Positions 32,801 to 38,947 of a DNA stretch of 43,851 bases are shown here, piece after piece. The stretch comes from a virus, in IMG/VR virus record IMGVR_UViG_3300023116_000091, positions 1-43,851 of that record, one strand, 5' to 3'. The position numbers and the translations under genes are program-made. Position 1 is the first letter of the stretch, and each line of letters starts with the position of its first letter. The notes beneath the pieces were generated by a model that saw only the letters and a list, made by a program, of their open reading frames with translations, was not told where the DNA came from and did not search any database.

Positions 32801-33817
32801 GTAGAGGCGAAAGCGATTCAGTCGCTCGAGGCAGACCTGGGTGTTGAGGCGATGACAGAAGCTGTTGCGGACGGGTTAGCCGAAGAGCTTCAAGCCGCGA
32901 TCGACGTGGCTGGGGGTAACGCACTCATTAACGTGGTCAGGACTGGACAGGGTGGTTACTCAGAAGGGGGGTCAGCAAATGTTGCACCAAACATCGTCAT
33001 CGGACTGAGAGGCGATCCATCGCAAACAAAAACGATTATGAACGCTCTGTCCCTAGCCTGGGATCAGGATGGCGGTAACATCATACGCCCGGCAACACTC
33101 GAAGAAAGAGCTGCTGGAACGGGTATGAATACTGCCATTCAGTTCGACACACGCAAACTGGACGCAGCTCAGAAGAAGGCTTTTTATGAAGATCTGGCAG
33201 CATTAAAAGACGCCGAAGGGAACACGTTTCTGACGGGGTTCACTGAAACTCCCGAAGGAATGTTCATCGGCGATCAGTTCTATGATGGGAACATGCGGGA
33301 AGCTATCCTCGAAAACCGTGACACCATTCTGTCCATCAGTGACAAATATGATGTCCCTCAATACGACATCACAGATATTGTGATTGAGACATTTGATCGC
33401 CCTGTTGATGAAGCAGGTCGCAATGCTGTATTCGAGACAAACGAGACTCTCGCTCGAGCAGTGTTTGCTTTAGGGAAGTCCAGAATTGATGCTGCCAGGG
33501 AAAAGGCATCAAAGAGGTCTCCAGGCAAAGTGGACGAGAGGCTGGATGTTGTTGGAAGGTCCAGACGAATAGCATCCGAGACTGAAGGGCCAATGCTGAA
33601 ATCGCGCAGAGACGCCCTCCTGGTGCGCCTGTCTGAACCCATCGATGTCATGGCGTTGGACGGTTTGCTGGAAGACAAAGAGGCCAAAGCAATAAAGAGC
33701 GACCTCAAGAAACTGGTGTCGGCGATTCCTTTGGCGAAGAAGGCAAAGAAAAAACCATTGAAAAAGCCCAAAAAGAAAGTAGCTTCGAAAGGAGATAATA
33801 AAAGAGGTAGTCAATGA
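26837..33817 (+). CDS. Giant polyvalent virion protein (zincin-like, ASCH and other domains)
   Basis: A 2326-residue protein, probably packaged and injected. ATG 26837 is chosen for the AGGA just upstream. Visible: two GVSAGPGAPGGYW-like repeats at about 132-145 and 264-276; a membrane-like segment near 450-500; a zincin motif HEGIH at 644-648; a polyvalent-type domain around 950-1010 (IVIDYNARL); an ASCH-like domain about 1155-1262 with GEKTIETR; a module at about 1343-1484 (RLDIPAYE, SAWTQVAMNPRRHSYFYDR); another at about 1539-1720 (NQNIAGVPKSY, MSPFGTPAGYK); and a Lys-rich end. This fits phage polyvalent proteins that carry several effector domains into the host, often against defence. No single activity is proven. 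Confidence 0.75.
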   Translation: MADNITLDIDDIMTSEEEDTNSFDISIEEIMSASNVEPDDDVVLSERDMFDRFSTGDPERLYQSMRQNPGRAYSDEQVDTFLEYSIEKGFDPYKVIDGMISSAIPIVKDYATSVLDTAKFAATPKGRFVPTGVSAGPGAPGGYWVQDQDTDNQSISASLAEGALRGASELGVLGASIGFAQSLDRYESESAGYSKFGASRRKRKTWGQFSEAEKTTARNKFRSLNKLLADQVKYQEGEASILGDVVGSFVASGATRPNEFVSTGFSAGPGAPGGYWKQSPGFTEEDVSTAGELETQILSMVNPATANLASYHFGGEGLGAAIAKGAMKKSGSSMIRSATSEAAGATGSGTAKVGKALEEVEQVTNKAKDLPFVGDPARSLSAFRGAVNRVSDMMSGLSRAIARKSDENVFLSMSRDTFVDPKNRKLAEKLGHGVFTDYPWLSPALRILSSPTKVMLAGMSRATGGALSGAGLSALTMDEEMIAQNIIGSGMIAFGGGAYDQAVWGNKQKVASAANNWLLKQTPEIQQKIKDRGFDDTQIARWAVFERFAQQMVLASTGEADVNFVYTDSSSFDTLFEYLRSEGLADNINLDNVTEYAEKIASNSAADKIPSLKRGVQFLNTRNGGKRPIALINVDEMTPTTIIHEGIHALGRLDVLQDYFRPIQEYINRKFTSEDLDKFYSDYMSRFEQSDEMLLRAYDERLADNYQTGTPEADPQFWKHARIKDEIMSDIWESFLTDKDPLYLTRADLKTDANKVAKPLGRLANVLATFMGYTGNPKVLSQTFRDRSGKAVDYGDNQLTAEINNLIKFQQRLKLDDDGKLIRGEVSESDSGTITDTSSLDAKSVPKNLLIAKLDEDGNYQFDARGKLVIEKNQKELRKKERLRKNFLRTVFQDQDYRPEAGWGNKVPMNWDPETEVISGDYIPDAALAKIRNAPRWLFPPSLIETMERVNESIRRGEPIVIDYNARLVPKGKTGAEYSSKIGSSLRTSIPFGLYISKAGNLLYNTVDLGHLSEKYVRIMQDPQRRKAITNLWSQEADPQATRAAFDRDLVQYLNNMANPDSSEGVLKGLGDPAIARKKANVLSAFLGFKKKDIQFRNNAQRQRILLEHLNPDRADNLIRGRRLDAINDVSPAQLERMPLNRNAYRRIQENFEPGEIGGFNVRNEDGVPFADLIANGEKTIETRTNTRLDSQVGRRLKIIRTTGVGSDARVVGEVTIGPRKFYATKEEFDADVDKHFVTDDSKFAFPETGKYGYEMIDPVKYQEPYPLTVNKGITTTRVVPGPRYEPGGMGALDTGEGAVIKRVQPPSMSNLVTLDKIREYISSSKVGNVKENVAFPEGVDVGLRLDIPAYERSIKSGDPVFPVSVHEKWAGKEAGRAGKIIGYTNIATVESPVFTINEVAAEKISKGAPKSTIATVEGKYVHTTNIPSDISAWTQVAMNPRRHSYFYDRATGSPVVGGDKAIVYGNTVFVQNPVFSSEDRFLFEPGQSSDLDSLVISESSVRKMDVGDKAKKQVGLSIADYPKNPVKDSVALPARLGVVNQNIAGVPKSYKEVLNIVKQQVDRIAAVRKEDPEFAKRSAGFYEDMAQVGMNVAESIRPVGRSQYDTADLIIRLIALGSPRSSVSSNASKSVRSFMSPFGTPAGYKLGMGTAQRGAQKTANDWHNGKHFDVLSEDAVGADDKVRNFYLNAMADLIDMARADGDQTEVKRLTKRVAQTLGLHKSGEMTQEIAEKTQTFLDGLATVDMWDMASKGYAHPAYIIKRGRKSGSDKPFQWSVPEQRERRRIDDPLFEKALKESPIMVTTDKGTQKTRPATSIMELDYQYARAFQIDGKRDWNKLSWEDRKAEGFDPDTEWSYYKRPDEGGLSPGGSGPVYDAQQTIDGLIADEMNLQGLAGFYGKEKLKARNAQEILWAVEKRDNPLLSNRNLELFGDRLNTFTETLKKMFAGEDWATNMDEKSARAIELINDTFNSVADQTIPIEVTSMGTSVEAKAIQSLEADLGVEAMTEAVADGLAEELQAAIDVAGGNALINVVRTGQGGYSEGGSANVAPNIVIGLRGDPSQTKTIMNALSLAWDQDGGNIIRPATLEERAAGTGMNTAIQFDTRKLDAAQKKAFYEDLAALKDAEGNTFLTGFTETPEGMFIGDQFYDGNMREAILENRDTILSISDKYDVPQYDITDIVIETFDRPVDEAGRNAVFETNETLARAVFALGKSRIDAAREKASKRSPGKVDERLDVVGRSRRIASETEGPMLKSRRDALLVRLSEPIDVMALDGLLEDKEAKAIKSDLKKLVSAIPLAKKAKKKPLKKPKKKVASKGDNKRGSQ

Positions 33818-34017
33818 GTGAAGATAAACCAGCATTCCGAGAGATTTCCATGGAAGAGTTCAAAAAGCTTTCCCAGGCCGAGCAAACAGCATACCTGAAC
33901 GAACAAGCCAAAGCGGACGGTCGCTACTATGGAAAACATATCTTTAATAACCAGCATGAAGCACTGGGGATTTTTGGTGCCATCTCAGGCGCGATGGCAA
34001 AGGACGAGGAAGATTGA
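33814..34017 (+). CDS. Small acidic protein ending the virion operon
   Basis: A 67-residue protein (MSEDKPAFREISMEEFKKLS...) coupled by ATGA to the giant gene, with GAGG upstream. The C-terminal half has HEALGIFGAISGAM. No family recognised. It is the last gene before the terminators. Confidence 0.6.
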   Translation: MSEDKPAFREISMEEFKKLSQAEQTAYLNEQAKADGRYYGKHIFNNQHEALGIFGAISGAMAKDEED

Positions 34018-34056
34018 GGTTCATCGGTAAAAAGATACTTTGCCCAGCAGCAACTC

Positions 34057-34082
34057 AAGCACCCATCCGGGTGCTTTTTTTG
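34057..34082 (+). terminator. Intrinsic terminator of virion operon
   Basis: AGCACCC and GGGTGCT with an ATCC loop followed by a T-run of at least six, 40 nt after the last virion gene. A strong rightward Rho-independent terminator. Confidence 0.88.
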
Positions 34083-34145
34083 TTGAATCCCAGTTCTGAC
34101 TGTGTAAGCATTCTCCCGTAATAAGTGTCCAGCCTATTACTTTTC

Positions 34146-34194
34146 TAGAGCGTCTACCGTGGTTTTGCAGGACCCCAGACGCTCTATTTTTTTT
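34146..34194 (+). terminator. Second terminator-like stem with long loop
   Basis: TAGAGCGTCT (34146-34155) pairs perfectly with AGACGCTCTA (34177-34186), followed by eight T. The 21-nt loop is long for a terminator, but the T-run supports a backup stop for rightward transcription before the attP region. Confidence 0.6.
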
Positions 34195-34261
34195 GCCCCG
34201 CTCAAACCAGTCATAATCATACTGATGCATTATCACGCGTTTCCACCAAACCCCGCTGGAG

Positions 34262-34290
34262 TTGACTATTCTATAGTTTCATACTAATAT
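34262..34290 (+). promoter_or_regulatory. Probable integrase promoter
   Basis: TTGACT (34262-34267), 17-nt spacer, TAATAT (34285-34290), reading through attP towards the integrase. The -10 overlaps the first attP arm repeat, so integrase binding could repress its own promoter. Confidence 0.5.
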
Positions 34291-34310
34291 ATTATCTCAG
34301 TGAGAGGCAG
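34283..34310. repeat. attP arm repeat, left
   Basis: ACTAATATATTATCT followed by CTCAGTGAGAGGCAG. The first part recurs directly at 34373 (12 of 15 bases), the second recurs inverted at 34386 (13 of 15). A likely pair of integrase arm-binding sites around the core. Confidence 0.5.
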
Positions 34311-34323
34311 AAAACCTTTATGT

Positions 34324-34370
34324 GACTACGGATCAGGAGGTTTGGGGTTCGACTCCCTACGGGTGTACCA
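34324..34370 (+). other. attP: attP core: 3' half of tRNA-Arg(ACG)-like sequence
   Basis: GACTACGGATCAGG holds an anticodon loop CTACGGA (anticodon ACG), then a variable loop, a T-arm with GGGGTTCGACTCCC, a CGGGTGT acceptor strand, A and CCA. The 5' half of a tRNA is missing, so this is not a functional tRNA. It lies 47 nt upstream of a tyrosine integrase, the standard layout of an attP whose core is identical to the 3' end of the host tRNA used as attB; integration would restore the tRNA. Confidence 0.8.
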
Positions 34371-34372
34371 TT

Positions 34373-34400
34373 ACTAATACACTATCTGCTTCTCGCTGAG
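34373..34400. repeat. attP arm repeat, right
   Basis: ACTAATACACTATCT overlapping CTGCTTCTCGCTGAG. Partner of the left arm repeat: direct for the first element, inverted for the second. Confidence 0.5.
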
Positions 34401-34416
34401 TAAGAAAGACTTAGTC

Positions 34417-35475
34417 ATGAAGCTTGAGTGTAAAATAAATCTGTTTAAGCGCGGAAAAACCTATTTCGCGAAAACCACCGTTTTGGGTACAGTCCAGACG
34501 GTCTCAACGGGGGTGCGCTGCAAAAAAGCGGCAAAAAAGATTGCCGAGCAGAAATTGACCCTCCTCCTCCAGCAGTCAGACTCCGTCTGGCGCGTTCGCT
34601 ACCTGGTCGATGAGTTCTCCAAAAACGCCTTCCACATCCGCCGGGCGACCATCAGCGGGGTGCGCGGGTTCGTCGCCATGTTCCTGAAAACACTGGACCT
34701 ATCGTGGGATCACCCCGTAGAGGAGGTGTTCACAAAGGATAACGCAAACGCATTCTTCCGTTTACGTCTCGATGGTGCGGCGCACTCGGCGAGAACCACG
34801 GCATCGATCACGGCAAACACAATCCTTCGATCAGTCAAACAGCTGTTCAGCGACCGGATGGTGGACACGTATTCCAGGTCACTGCCCGAGTGCGTAGACG
34901 GTTTCAAAGCAGTCAAGCCACTGCCAGTCAGGCAGAAACAATACACCGTCTCCGATAAAAAGGACAAAATGCTCAAGGTCATCCAACGGTGCGAGGCACT
35001 CAAAGAGTCGGATCCAGGCGCATACCTGGCTTATTGGCTCATGCTGCACTGCGGTCTGCGGCGCGGAGAAGCCGCAGCTGCTCGCTGGTCATGGATCACT
35101 CCTCACGGTCTCATGGTTCAGGAGGAGGAGGATTTCAGCACCAAAAGTGGCAGGTCGCGCCTCATCCCCCTTTCCAAAGACCAGATCGACCACCTCAAGT
35201 CGTTTGAGGAGGAGCGAGTCCACATACTGCCCGGCCCCATGACGGCACGTCAGAGAGACCATTCTGACGTTGTCGCCAAAATCATTCGGGCAGCTGGTTT
35301 CAGCGGATCCAAATCTGTCCATGAACTTCGTAAATATTTTGGCGCAAACGTAGCGACCCAGCTGGGGTTGTTTGCTGCCCAAAAGTATCTGGGTCATCAC
35401 TCCCCGGAGATCACCTCACGATACTACGCTGACTTGATCGATCAAAAACCCGTGGAAATTAAAATCCTGGCTTGA
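34417..35475 (+). CDS. int: Tyrosine recombinase, phage integrase
   Basis: Catalyses site-specific integration and excision at attP. The 352-residue protein has an N-terminal arm-binding part, a SAM-like core-binding domain (about 60-165) and a catalytic domain with Arg 215 (HCGLRRGE), a Lys in the TKSGRSRLIPL beta-hairpin, HELR with His 302 and Arg 305, GHH (His 327/328) and the nucleophile Tyr 336 or 337 in SRYYAD. Complete active site and normal length. The attP with a tRNA-Arg 3' half lies directly upstream. Confidence 0.95.
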   Translation: MKLECKINLFKRGKTYFAKTTVLGTVQTVSTGVRCKKAAKKIAEQKLTLLLQQSDSVWRVRYLVDEFSKNAFHIRRATISGVRGFVAMFLKTLDLSWDHPVEEVFTKDNANAFFRLRLDGAAHSARTTASITANTILRSVKQLFSDRMVDTYSRSLPECVDGFKAVKPLPVRQKQYTVSDKKDKMLKVIQRCEALKESDPGAYLAYWLMLHCGLRRGEAAAARWSWITPHGLMVQEEEDFSTKSGRSRLIPLSKDQIDHLKSFEEERVHILPGPMTARQRDHSDVVAKIIRAAGFSGSKSVHELRKYFGANVATQLGLFAAQKYLGHHSPEITSRYYADLIDQKPVEIKILA

Positions 35476-35482
35476 CAGGATC

Positions 35483-35515
35483 AGGTGCCTGGCCCGATGG
35501 GTGGGTCAGGCACCT
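35483..35515 (+). other. Stem-loop after integrase
   Basis: AGGTGCCTG (35483-35491) pairs with CAGGCACCT (35507-35515). No T-run follows, and the stem ends 1 nt before the ATG of the next gene, so it may limit read-through translation or occlude that start rather than terminate transcription. Confidence 0.5.
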
Positions 35516-35516
35516 C

Positions 35517-35978
35517 ATGAAACTACAGTTTAACCACTCAACCATCACAACCGTCTGGCTCGAGGTGTGGGAAACACCTGCGCTCACCAGGCGATCCAAA
35601 ACAAACCCCATGTTCAACACGCACCCACTCTCCGGTGCGATGCGAAACCGCCAGGCCTCCTTCCTGGCCGAACTACTCATGAACATTGCTATAGGAAACG
35701 GCGCACAGTTTGGCGCAATCTCGACTGTGGACGTGCCTCCGGATATTGAAGTCAAATGGTCTGCCAAAGCTCACAAGCTGATTGCATCCCCCAAAGAACT
35801 CAAACCCGGCTACAAATTCGTTCTGGCTACCGGGTTCCCGGAAATCGAGATCCTGGGCTGGGCTCACGCAGAGGAGATCACCCGGCCCATGCCAAATCAC
35901 CCCAGAAACGCCCGATACATTGGCCGGGACAAACTGCATGCGATCGAATCGTTGATAAAAAAATATGCGATCAAATAA
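35517..35978 (+). CDS. PD-(D/E)XK nuclease-like protein next to integrase
   Basis: A 153-residue protein from ATG 35517; a TTG at 35472 overlapping the integrase stop would add 15 residues. The motif DIEVKWS gives D76, E78 and K80, with an upstream helix (RNRQASFLAELLMNIAIG) as in restriction-endonuclease-like folds. The C-terminus PEIEILGWAHAEEITRP and YIGRDKLHAIESL recalls small phage proteins of this fold. Probably a DNA nuclease or an inactive relative; the target is unknown. The start lies right behind a stem-loop. Confidence 0.55.
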   Translation: MKLQFNHSTITTVWLEVWETPALTRRSKTNPMFNTHPLSGAMRNRQASFLAELLMNIAIGNGAQFGAISTVDVPPDIEVKWSAKAHKLIASPKELKPGYKFVLATGFPEIEILGWAHAEEITRPMPNHPRNARYIGRDKLHAIESLIKKYAIK

Positions 35979-36049
35979 GGGGTTGGACGGTTTTTGTCCT
36001 ACGGTTGCTGTTCACATGAACAGTATGAAGGTTCACCCGTCACTCATCG

Positions 36050-36292
36050 CTACTCTGCGCCGAATTGCTCGAGAAGAGCAGTCAACTCCGCAGCGTATTC
36101 TGAGTCGGGTGATTGAGCAATCTGACGCTTTGCTTCCGCCAGAATCAACAGCTCCAGAACCTGGGTGCGGGATCTGCGAGATTTCTTTGCCAGGCGCGAA
36201 AGAGCCTCCTTCGCACTGGTATCAATCCAGGCATTGAAATTGGCTTTGTTTTTTGCTCTAACAGGTAAACTCACGCTCAGACCATACATCAT
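36050..36292 (-). CDS. Ribbon-helix-helix regulator (candidate repressor)
   Basis: An 80-residue protein transcribed away from the right-arm genes. Residues about 20-55 (NAWIDTSAKEALSRLAKKSR then RSRTQVLELLILAEAKR) form the strand-helix-helix of an Arc/MetJ-type DNA-binding domain. The divergent intergenic region carries three 11-bp-spaced GGCGCA repeats across the rightward promoter, fitting an autoregulatory or lysogeny switch. No other repressor of CI type is visible in the window, so this is a good candidate for lysogeny control; that is inference. Confidence 0.6.
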   Translation of the reverse strand: MMYGLSVSLPVRAKNKANFNAWIDTSAKEALSRLAKKSRRSRTQVLELLILAEAKRQIAQSPDSEYAAELTALLEQFGAE

Positions 36293-36334
36293 CGAACGAA
36301 AAGAAAAAGATAGAAAAATAATTTTAATTTTCTA

Positions 36335-36370
36335 TTGACCTAGGCGCACAATAGGCGCATATTGGGCGCA
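36335..36370 (+). promoter_or_regulatory. Rightward promoter with three GGCGCA operator iterons
   Basis: TTGACC (36335-36340), 17-nt spacer and CATATT (-10, 36358-36363). GGCGCA occurs at 36343, 36354 and 36365, exactly 11 bp apart, covering spacer, -10 and start codon region. The middle copy lies in AATAGGCGCATATT, a near-perfect palindrome. Expected to be bound cooperatively by a small dimeric repressor such as an RHH protein. Confidence 0.65.
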
Positions 36371-36597
36371 TGGAAAACACGGAAGCCAGAGAGGCAATAC
36401 TCAACAACGTAGCGGCAGAGGCCGTTCATGCCTATGAGTTCAATTGCTCATGGGGTCAGACTAAGCAGTCAATCGTCGAAGGACTCATAAACAACGGAAT
36501 CTCGGTCAACAAGCCACTCGTTCTGCATGTCCTCAACCTGGCCAAAGTAAAATGGCAATCATTATCACAAAAGACTCGGGCTGAAATTTGCGCTTAA
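36370..36597 (+). CDS. Small early hypothetical protein
   Basis: A 75-residue helical protein (MENTEAREAILNNVAAEAVH...), first gene of the rightward early operon, with its start codon just after the last operator iteron, so its leader is very short or absent. No family recognised. Confidence 0.55.
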   Translation: MENTEAREAILNNVAAEAVHAYEFNCSWGQTKQSIVEGLINNGISVNKPLVLHVLNLAKVKWQSLSQKTRAEICA

Positions 36598-36609
36598 TAG
36601 GCGCATATT
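36596..36609 (+). promoter_or_regulatory. Fourth operator copy before second RHH gene
   Basis: AATAGGCGCATATT, identical to the 14-bp palindromic element in the operator-promoter at 36351-36364. It stands 9 nt before the start of the 44-residue RHH-like gene, where a bound protein could block transcription or translation start. Confidence 0.6.
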
Positions 36610-36617
36610 ATGCATCT

Positions 36618-36752
36618 ATGAAAATCAAAAACATTCAAATCCCCTCCGTTCTTCACCAGCAGATCAAACTGCTGGCGGTTCAGAAGGGCGTCACCATTCG
36701 GGACTGGGTCGCTGACACGCTCCAGTCCGCCATCAACAGAAAACGTAAATGA
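36618..36752 (+). CDS. 44-residue ribbon-helix-helix-like protein
   Basis: Reads MKIKNIQIPSVLHQQIKLLA then VQKGVTIRDWVADTLQSAI and a basic end. This strand-helix-helix pattern is like the minimal Arc/CopG fold, too short for other domains. It is preceded by an operator copy shared with the early promoter, so it may be a second regulator (Cro-like role) acting on the same sites. ATGA-coupled to the next small gene. Confidence 0.6.
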   Translation: MKIKNIQIPSVLHQQIKLLAVQKGVTIRDWVADTLQSAINRKRK

Positions 36753-36835
36753 GCACTCTCATCGCATTAACCCTAATCACGCTCCTCTTCGTGTGCGCCA
36801 TCAGCGGATTCGTTGGGGATGAAAAACACTGGTAA
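36749..36835 (+). CDS. 28-residue membrane peptide
   Basis: Reads MSTLIALTLITLLFVCAISG then FVGDEKHW: one hydrophobic segment and a short charged end. The ATG overlaps the previous stop and it ends 2 nt before the ERF gene, so the tiny frame fills the gap exactly. Likely a small inner-membrane peptide of unknown function. Confidence 0.45.
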   Translation: MSTLIALTLITLLFVCAISGFVGDEKHW

Positions 36836-36837
36836 AA

Positions 36838-37338
36838 ATGACTACAGAAACAGCACCCACCCAGCCAGGCACCAGCGATCTCTTTTGCGCGATCGCGAAA
36901 GCGCAGCTGAAAATCTCAGCGGTAACCAAAGAGGGCAAAAACCCTCATTTCCGCAGCAACTACGTCACGCTGGATTCCATATTGAACGGTCCCGTCAAAG
37001 TGTTCTCCGAACACGGGATCGCCATCATTCAGATGCCCAGCATCGTGGACGGCAAAATAAACATTCGCACCGTCCTGGCTCACGCTGGGGGAGCAAACAT
37101 ACAGAGCGACCTCTCCATGGTATGCGATGTGTCAAACCCGCACAAAGTGGGATCCACTATCACGTATTTGAGACGCTTCTCGTTAGCGTCCATCCTCGGG
37201 ATCGCCGGGGAGAACGACGATGACGGTAACGCCGCCGCCGGGGTGCAGTCCAAACCAACTGCCACCACAAATAGACGCCCCGTCACTACGGCTCGCGTGG
37301 TGCCAGGCAATAAACCCAAATTCAACCTGGACCTATGA
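36838..37338 (+). CDS. erf: ERF-family single-strand annealing recombinase
   Basis: Anneals complementary single strands in phage recombination and genome circularisation. The 166-residue protein shows the ERF core: AIAKAQLKISAVTKEGKNPH, HFRSNYVTLDSIL, VFSEHGIAIIQMP and KVGSTITYLRRFSLASILGI, ending in a flexible C-terminus. It overlaps the nuclease gene by 4 nt, the usual annealase-exonuclease pairing. Confidence 0.85.
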   Translation: MTTETAPTQPGTSDLFCAIAKAQLKISAVTKEGKNPHFRSNYVTLDSILNGPVKVFSEHGIAIIQMPSIVDGKINIRTVLAHAGGANIQSDLSMVCDVSNPHKVGSTITYLRRFSLASILGIAGENDDDGNAAAGVQSKPTATTNRRPVTTARVVPGNKPKFNLDL

Positions 37339-38318
37339 GCGACGAACGCAAACATCACCCATTTGGTTGCTCCAAATGGCCCGACCTGTTGAGGTGCGCC
37401 GACTACAAAGCGGTTGAAGGGGAATCCTCGCAAGCCGCACAACGTGGGACCCGGATCCATAAATACTGGGAACTCCTCGGAACCGATCAGAAGCTTCCGC
37501 AGAACTTTGACCCAGAGGAACTGAGTCACGCCGCATGGGCGGTAGAGGTCGTCGACGAACTGGCCCAGGGGGCGACAGTGGAGTGGGAGCTGGAGCTTCA
37601 CTCTGAGTCCCCAGAATATTTCGGACACGCCGACTGCGTGTGGCAGTCAGATGGCACCACTCTCCACGTAGCCGATGGCAAATCAGGTCAGGGAAACCCT
37701 GAGCAATATATCCAGTTAGTTGGATACGCCAACGCCATCCTCCAGGATAGACCAGAGATCGAGCACGTAGAACTACATTTCATCTACTGGGACACCCGTC
37801 AAACCAGTAGCTTCAACTTCACCAAAGCATCCATCCTGAGCACGGTCGAGAAATTCCTTGACCACGTTGGAAGCGGCAAACGTGGGCTCGGAGTTCAGTG
37901 TCATCGCTGCCAGCTGTACGAGGGTTGCAGTGAGGTTAAAGGTGCCCTCTTCCGGGCCTGGCAGACGGACTGGGAGTCAGTCTGGTCTGATCCGAAAAAA
38001 GTCGCTGATCTGAAAGACGATCTCGATTTCCTTAACAGCATGCGCGAGCGAGCAACTGCTCGCATCAAGGAGTGGGTCGATGGCGGGACAGATGTCCCCG
38101 GCTACAAAGTTTTCACTCGATCCGGATCCTCAAAAGTGGACGGGGTGGGGGCGTGGCAGTCACTCAAAGACACGCTGAATGCCGAGGAGTTCCTCGGATG
38201 CTGCTCAGTTAACCTCAAAAAACTTCAATCCCTTTACCAGCTGCGAACCGGGCGCGAGCTGGACGGCGAATATATCAAACCCGGCAAACCCATAACAATG
38301 CTCAGAAAGACCAAATAG
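37335..38318 (+). CDS. PD-(D/E)XK exonuclease with Cas4/AddB-like Fe-S cysteines
   Basis: A 327-residue nuclease of the RecB/DUF2800 kind, expected to resect DNA for the ERF annealase. Motifs: RGTRIH (37-42), GHAD (97-100), ADGKSG with D114 and K116, and QYIQLVGYANA (about 124-134). One Cys in the N-terminal part (C12 or C21) and a late C189-x2-C192-x5-C198 reproduce the four-Cys 4Fe-4S arrangement of Cas4 and AddB nucleases. Coupled to erf (ATGA) and followed by an SSB-like gene. Confidence 0.82.
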   Translation: MSDERKHHPFGCSKWPDLLRCADYKAVEGESSQAAQRGTRIHKYWELLGTDQKLPQNFDPEELSHAAWAVEVVDELAQGATVEWELELHSESPEYFGHADCVWQSDGTTLHVADGKSGQGNPEQYIQLVGYANAILQDRPEIEHVELHFIYWDTRQTSSFNFTKASILSTVEKFLDHVGSGKRGLGVQCHRCQLYEGCSEVKGALFRAWQTDWESVWSDPKKVADLKDDLDFLNSMRERATARIKEWVDGGTDVPGYKVFTRSGSSKVDGVGAWQSLKDTLNAEEFLGCCSVNLKKLQSLYQLRTGRELDGEYIKPGKPITMLRKTK

Positions 38319-38321
38319 ACT

Positions 38322-38618
38322 ATGGCTATAGCACCAGGCTCGAAACCTCGAGCGACATACACACGCATCGCTTACGCGAAGATGTTCGCAAACAACAGTG
38401 ACAACCCAGCTGCTCCATCGCTGGGCAACAGTAAGGTTGAGATCCTAGAGGATCTCCAAAAGGGGGACATTGTCTCTTTTAGTGGCTGGGTGAACCAGGA
38501 TCAACAAACGGGGGATAAAACCCTGTCGATCATGATTCAGCGGCGCGACGATGCCCCGGAGGCAGTCGCACAACCTGCGCCTGTCGCGGTGACAGAAGAC
38601 GACATCCCGTTCTCATGA
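38322..38618 (+). CDS. SSB-like / annealase partner protein
   Basis: A 98-residue protein ending in EDDIPFS, the acidic tip by which single-strand binding proteins recruit partners. The body has GSKPRATYTRIAYAKMF and VEILEDLQKGDIVSFSGWVN, compatible with a short OB-type fold. Located between the exonuclease and resolvase genes. Probably coats ssDNA in recombination; the SSB assignment rests mainly on the tail and context. Confidence 0.55.
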   Translation: MAIAPGSKPRATYTRIAYAKMFANNSDNPAAPSLGNSKVEILEDLQKGDIVSFSGWVNQDQQTGDKTLSIMIQRRDDAPEAVAQPAPVAVTEDDIPFS

Positions 38619-38947
38619 CTATTAACTCAAAGCAGAAGGGGGCCCGGGGTGAACGCGCCTGGCGCGACAAACTCAGGGAGCACGGGTATGATGCTCATCG
38701 TTCCTGTCAATACTCTGGAAAATCCCCAGACGGAACGTCCGCTGACGTTCACTCCGAGCTGCCCTTCCACTTTGAGGTTAAACACTGCGAGCGTTGGCCC
38801 ATCCAGGACTGGATCTCACAGGCTAAATCAGACGCCCAGAGATCGGGTCTGCCCTGGGTCATCGCCGCGAAACGCAACCACGCGCCCTTCACCGTGATGA
38901 TGGACGCAGACACATTCTTCGCCATGTTGGCGGATCGAGCTCACTGA
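38615..38947 (+). CDS. Hjc-like Holliday junction resolvase / PD-(D/E)XK endonuclease
   Basis: A 110-residue nuclease: KGARGERAWRDKLREHGY (E13), SADVHSELPFHFEVKHCER with D44, E54 and K56, and a QAKSDAQRSG helix. The order E-D-ExK and the size match archaeal Hjc-type resolvases found in many phages. It would resolve branched DNA before packaging. ATGA-coupled to the SSB-like gene. Confidence 0.75.
   Translation: MTINSKQKGARGERAWRDKLREHGYDAHRSCQYSGKSPDGTSADVHSELPFHFEVKHCERWPIQDWISQAKSDAQRSGLPWVIAAKRNHAPFTVMMDADTFFAMLADRAH

Noticed and set aside
34057-34082. Terminator stem GCACCC/GGGTGC as a relic of the tRNA-Arg acceptor stem
   Set aside because: The stem is short and standard for a GC terminator; similarity to the acceptor sequence can be chance.
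34324-34370. Functional tRNA-Arg gene
   Set aside because: Only the 3' half, from anticodon loop to CCA, is present; no D-arm or 5' acceptor strand precedes it. The integrase next door explains it as attP.
36016-36237. Rightward RHH-like frame (MNSMKVHPSLIATLRRIARE...) opposite the leftward RHH gene
   Set aside because: It is antisense to a better RHH domain, lacks a sensible C-terminus and a ribosome site; probably a shadow of the minus-strand gene.
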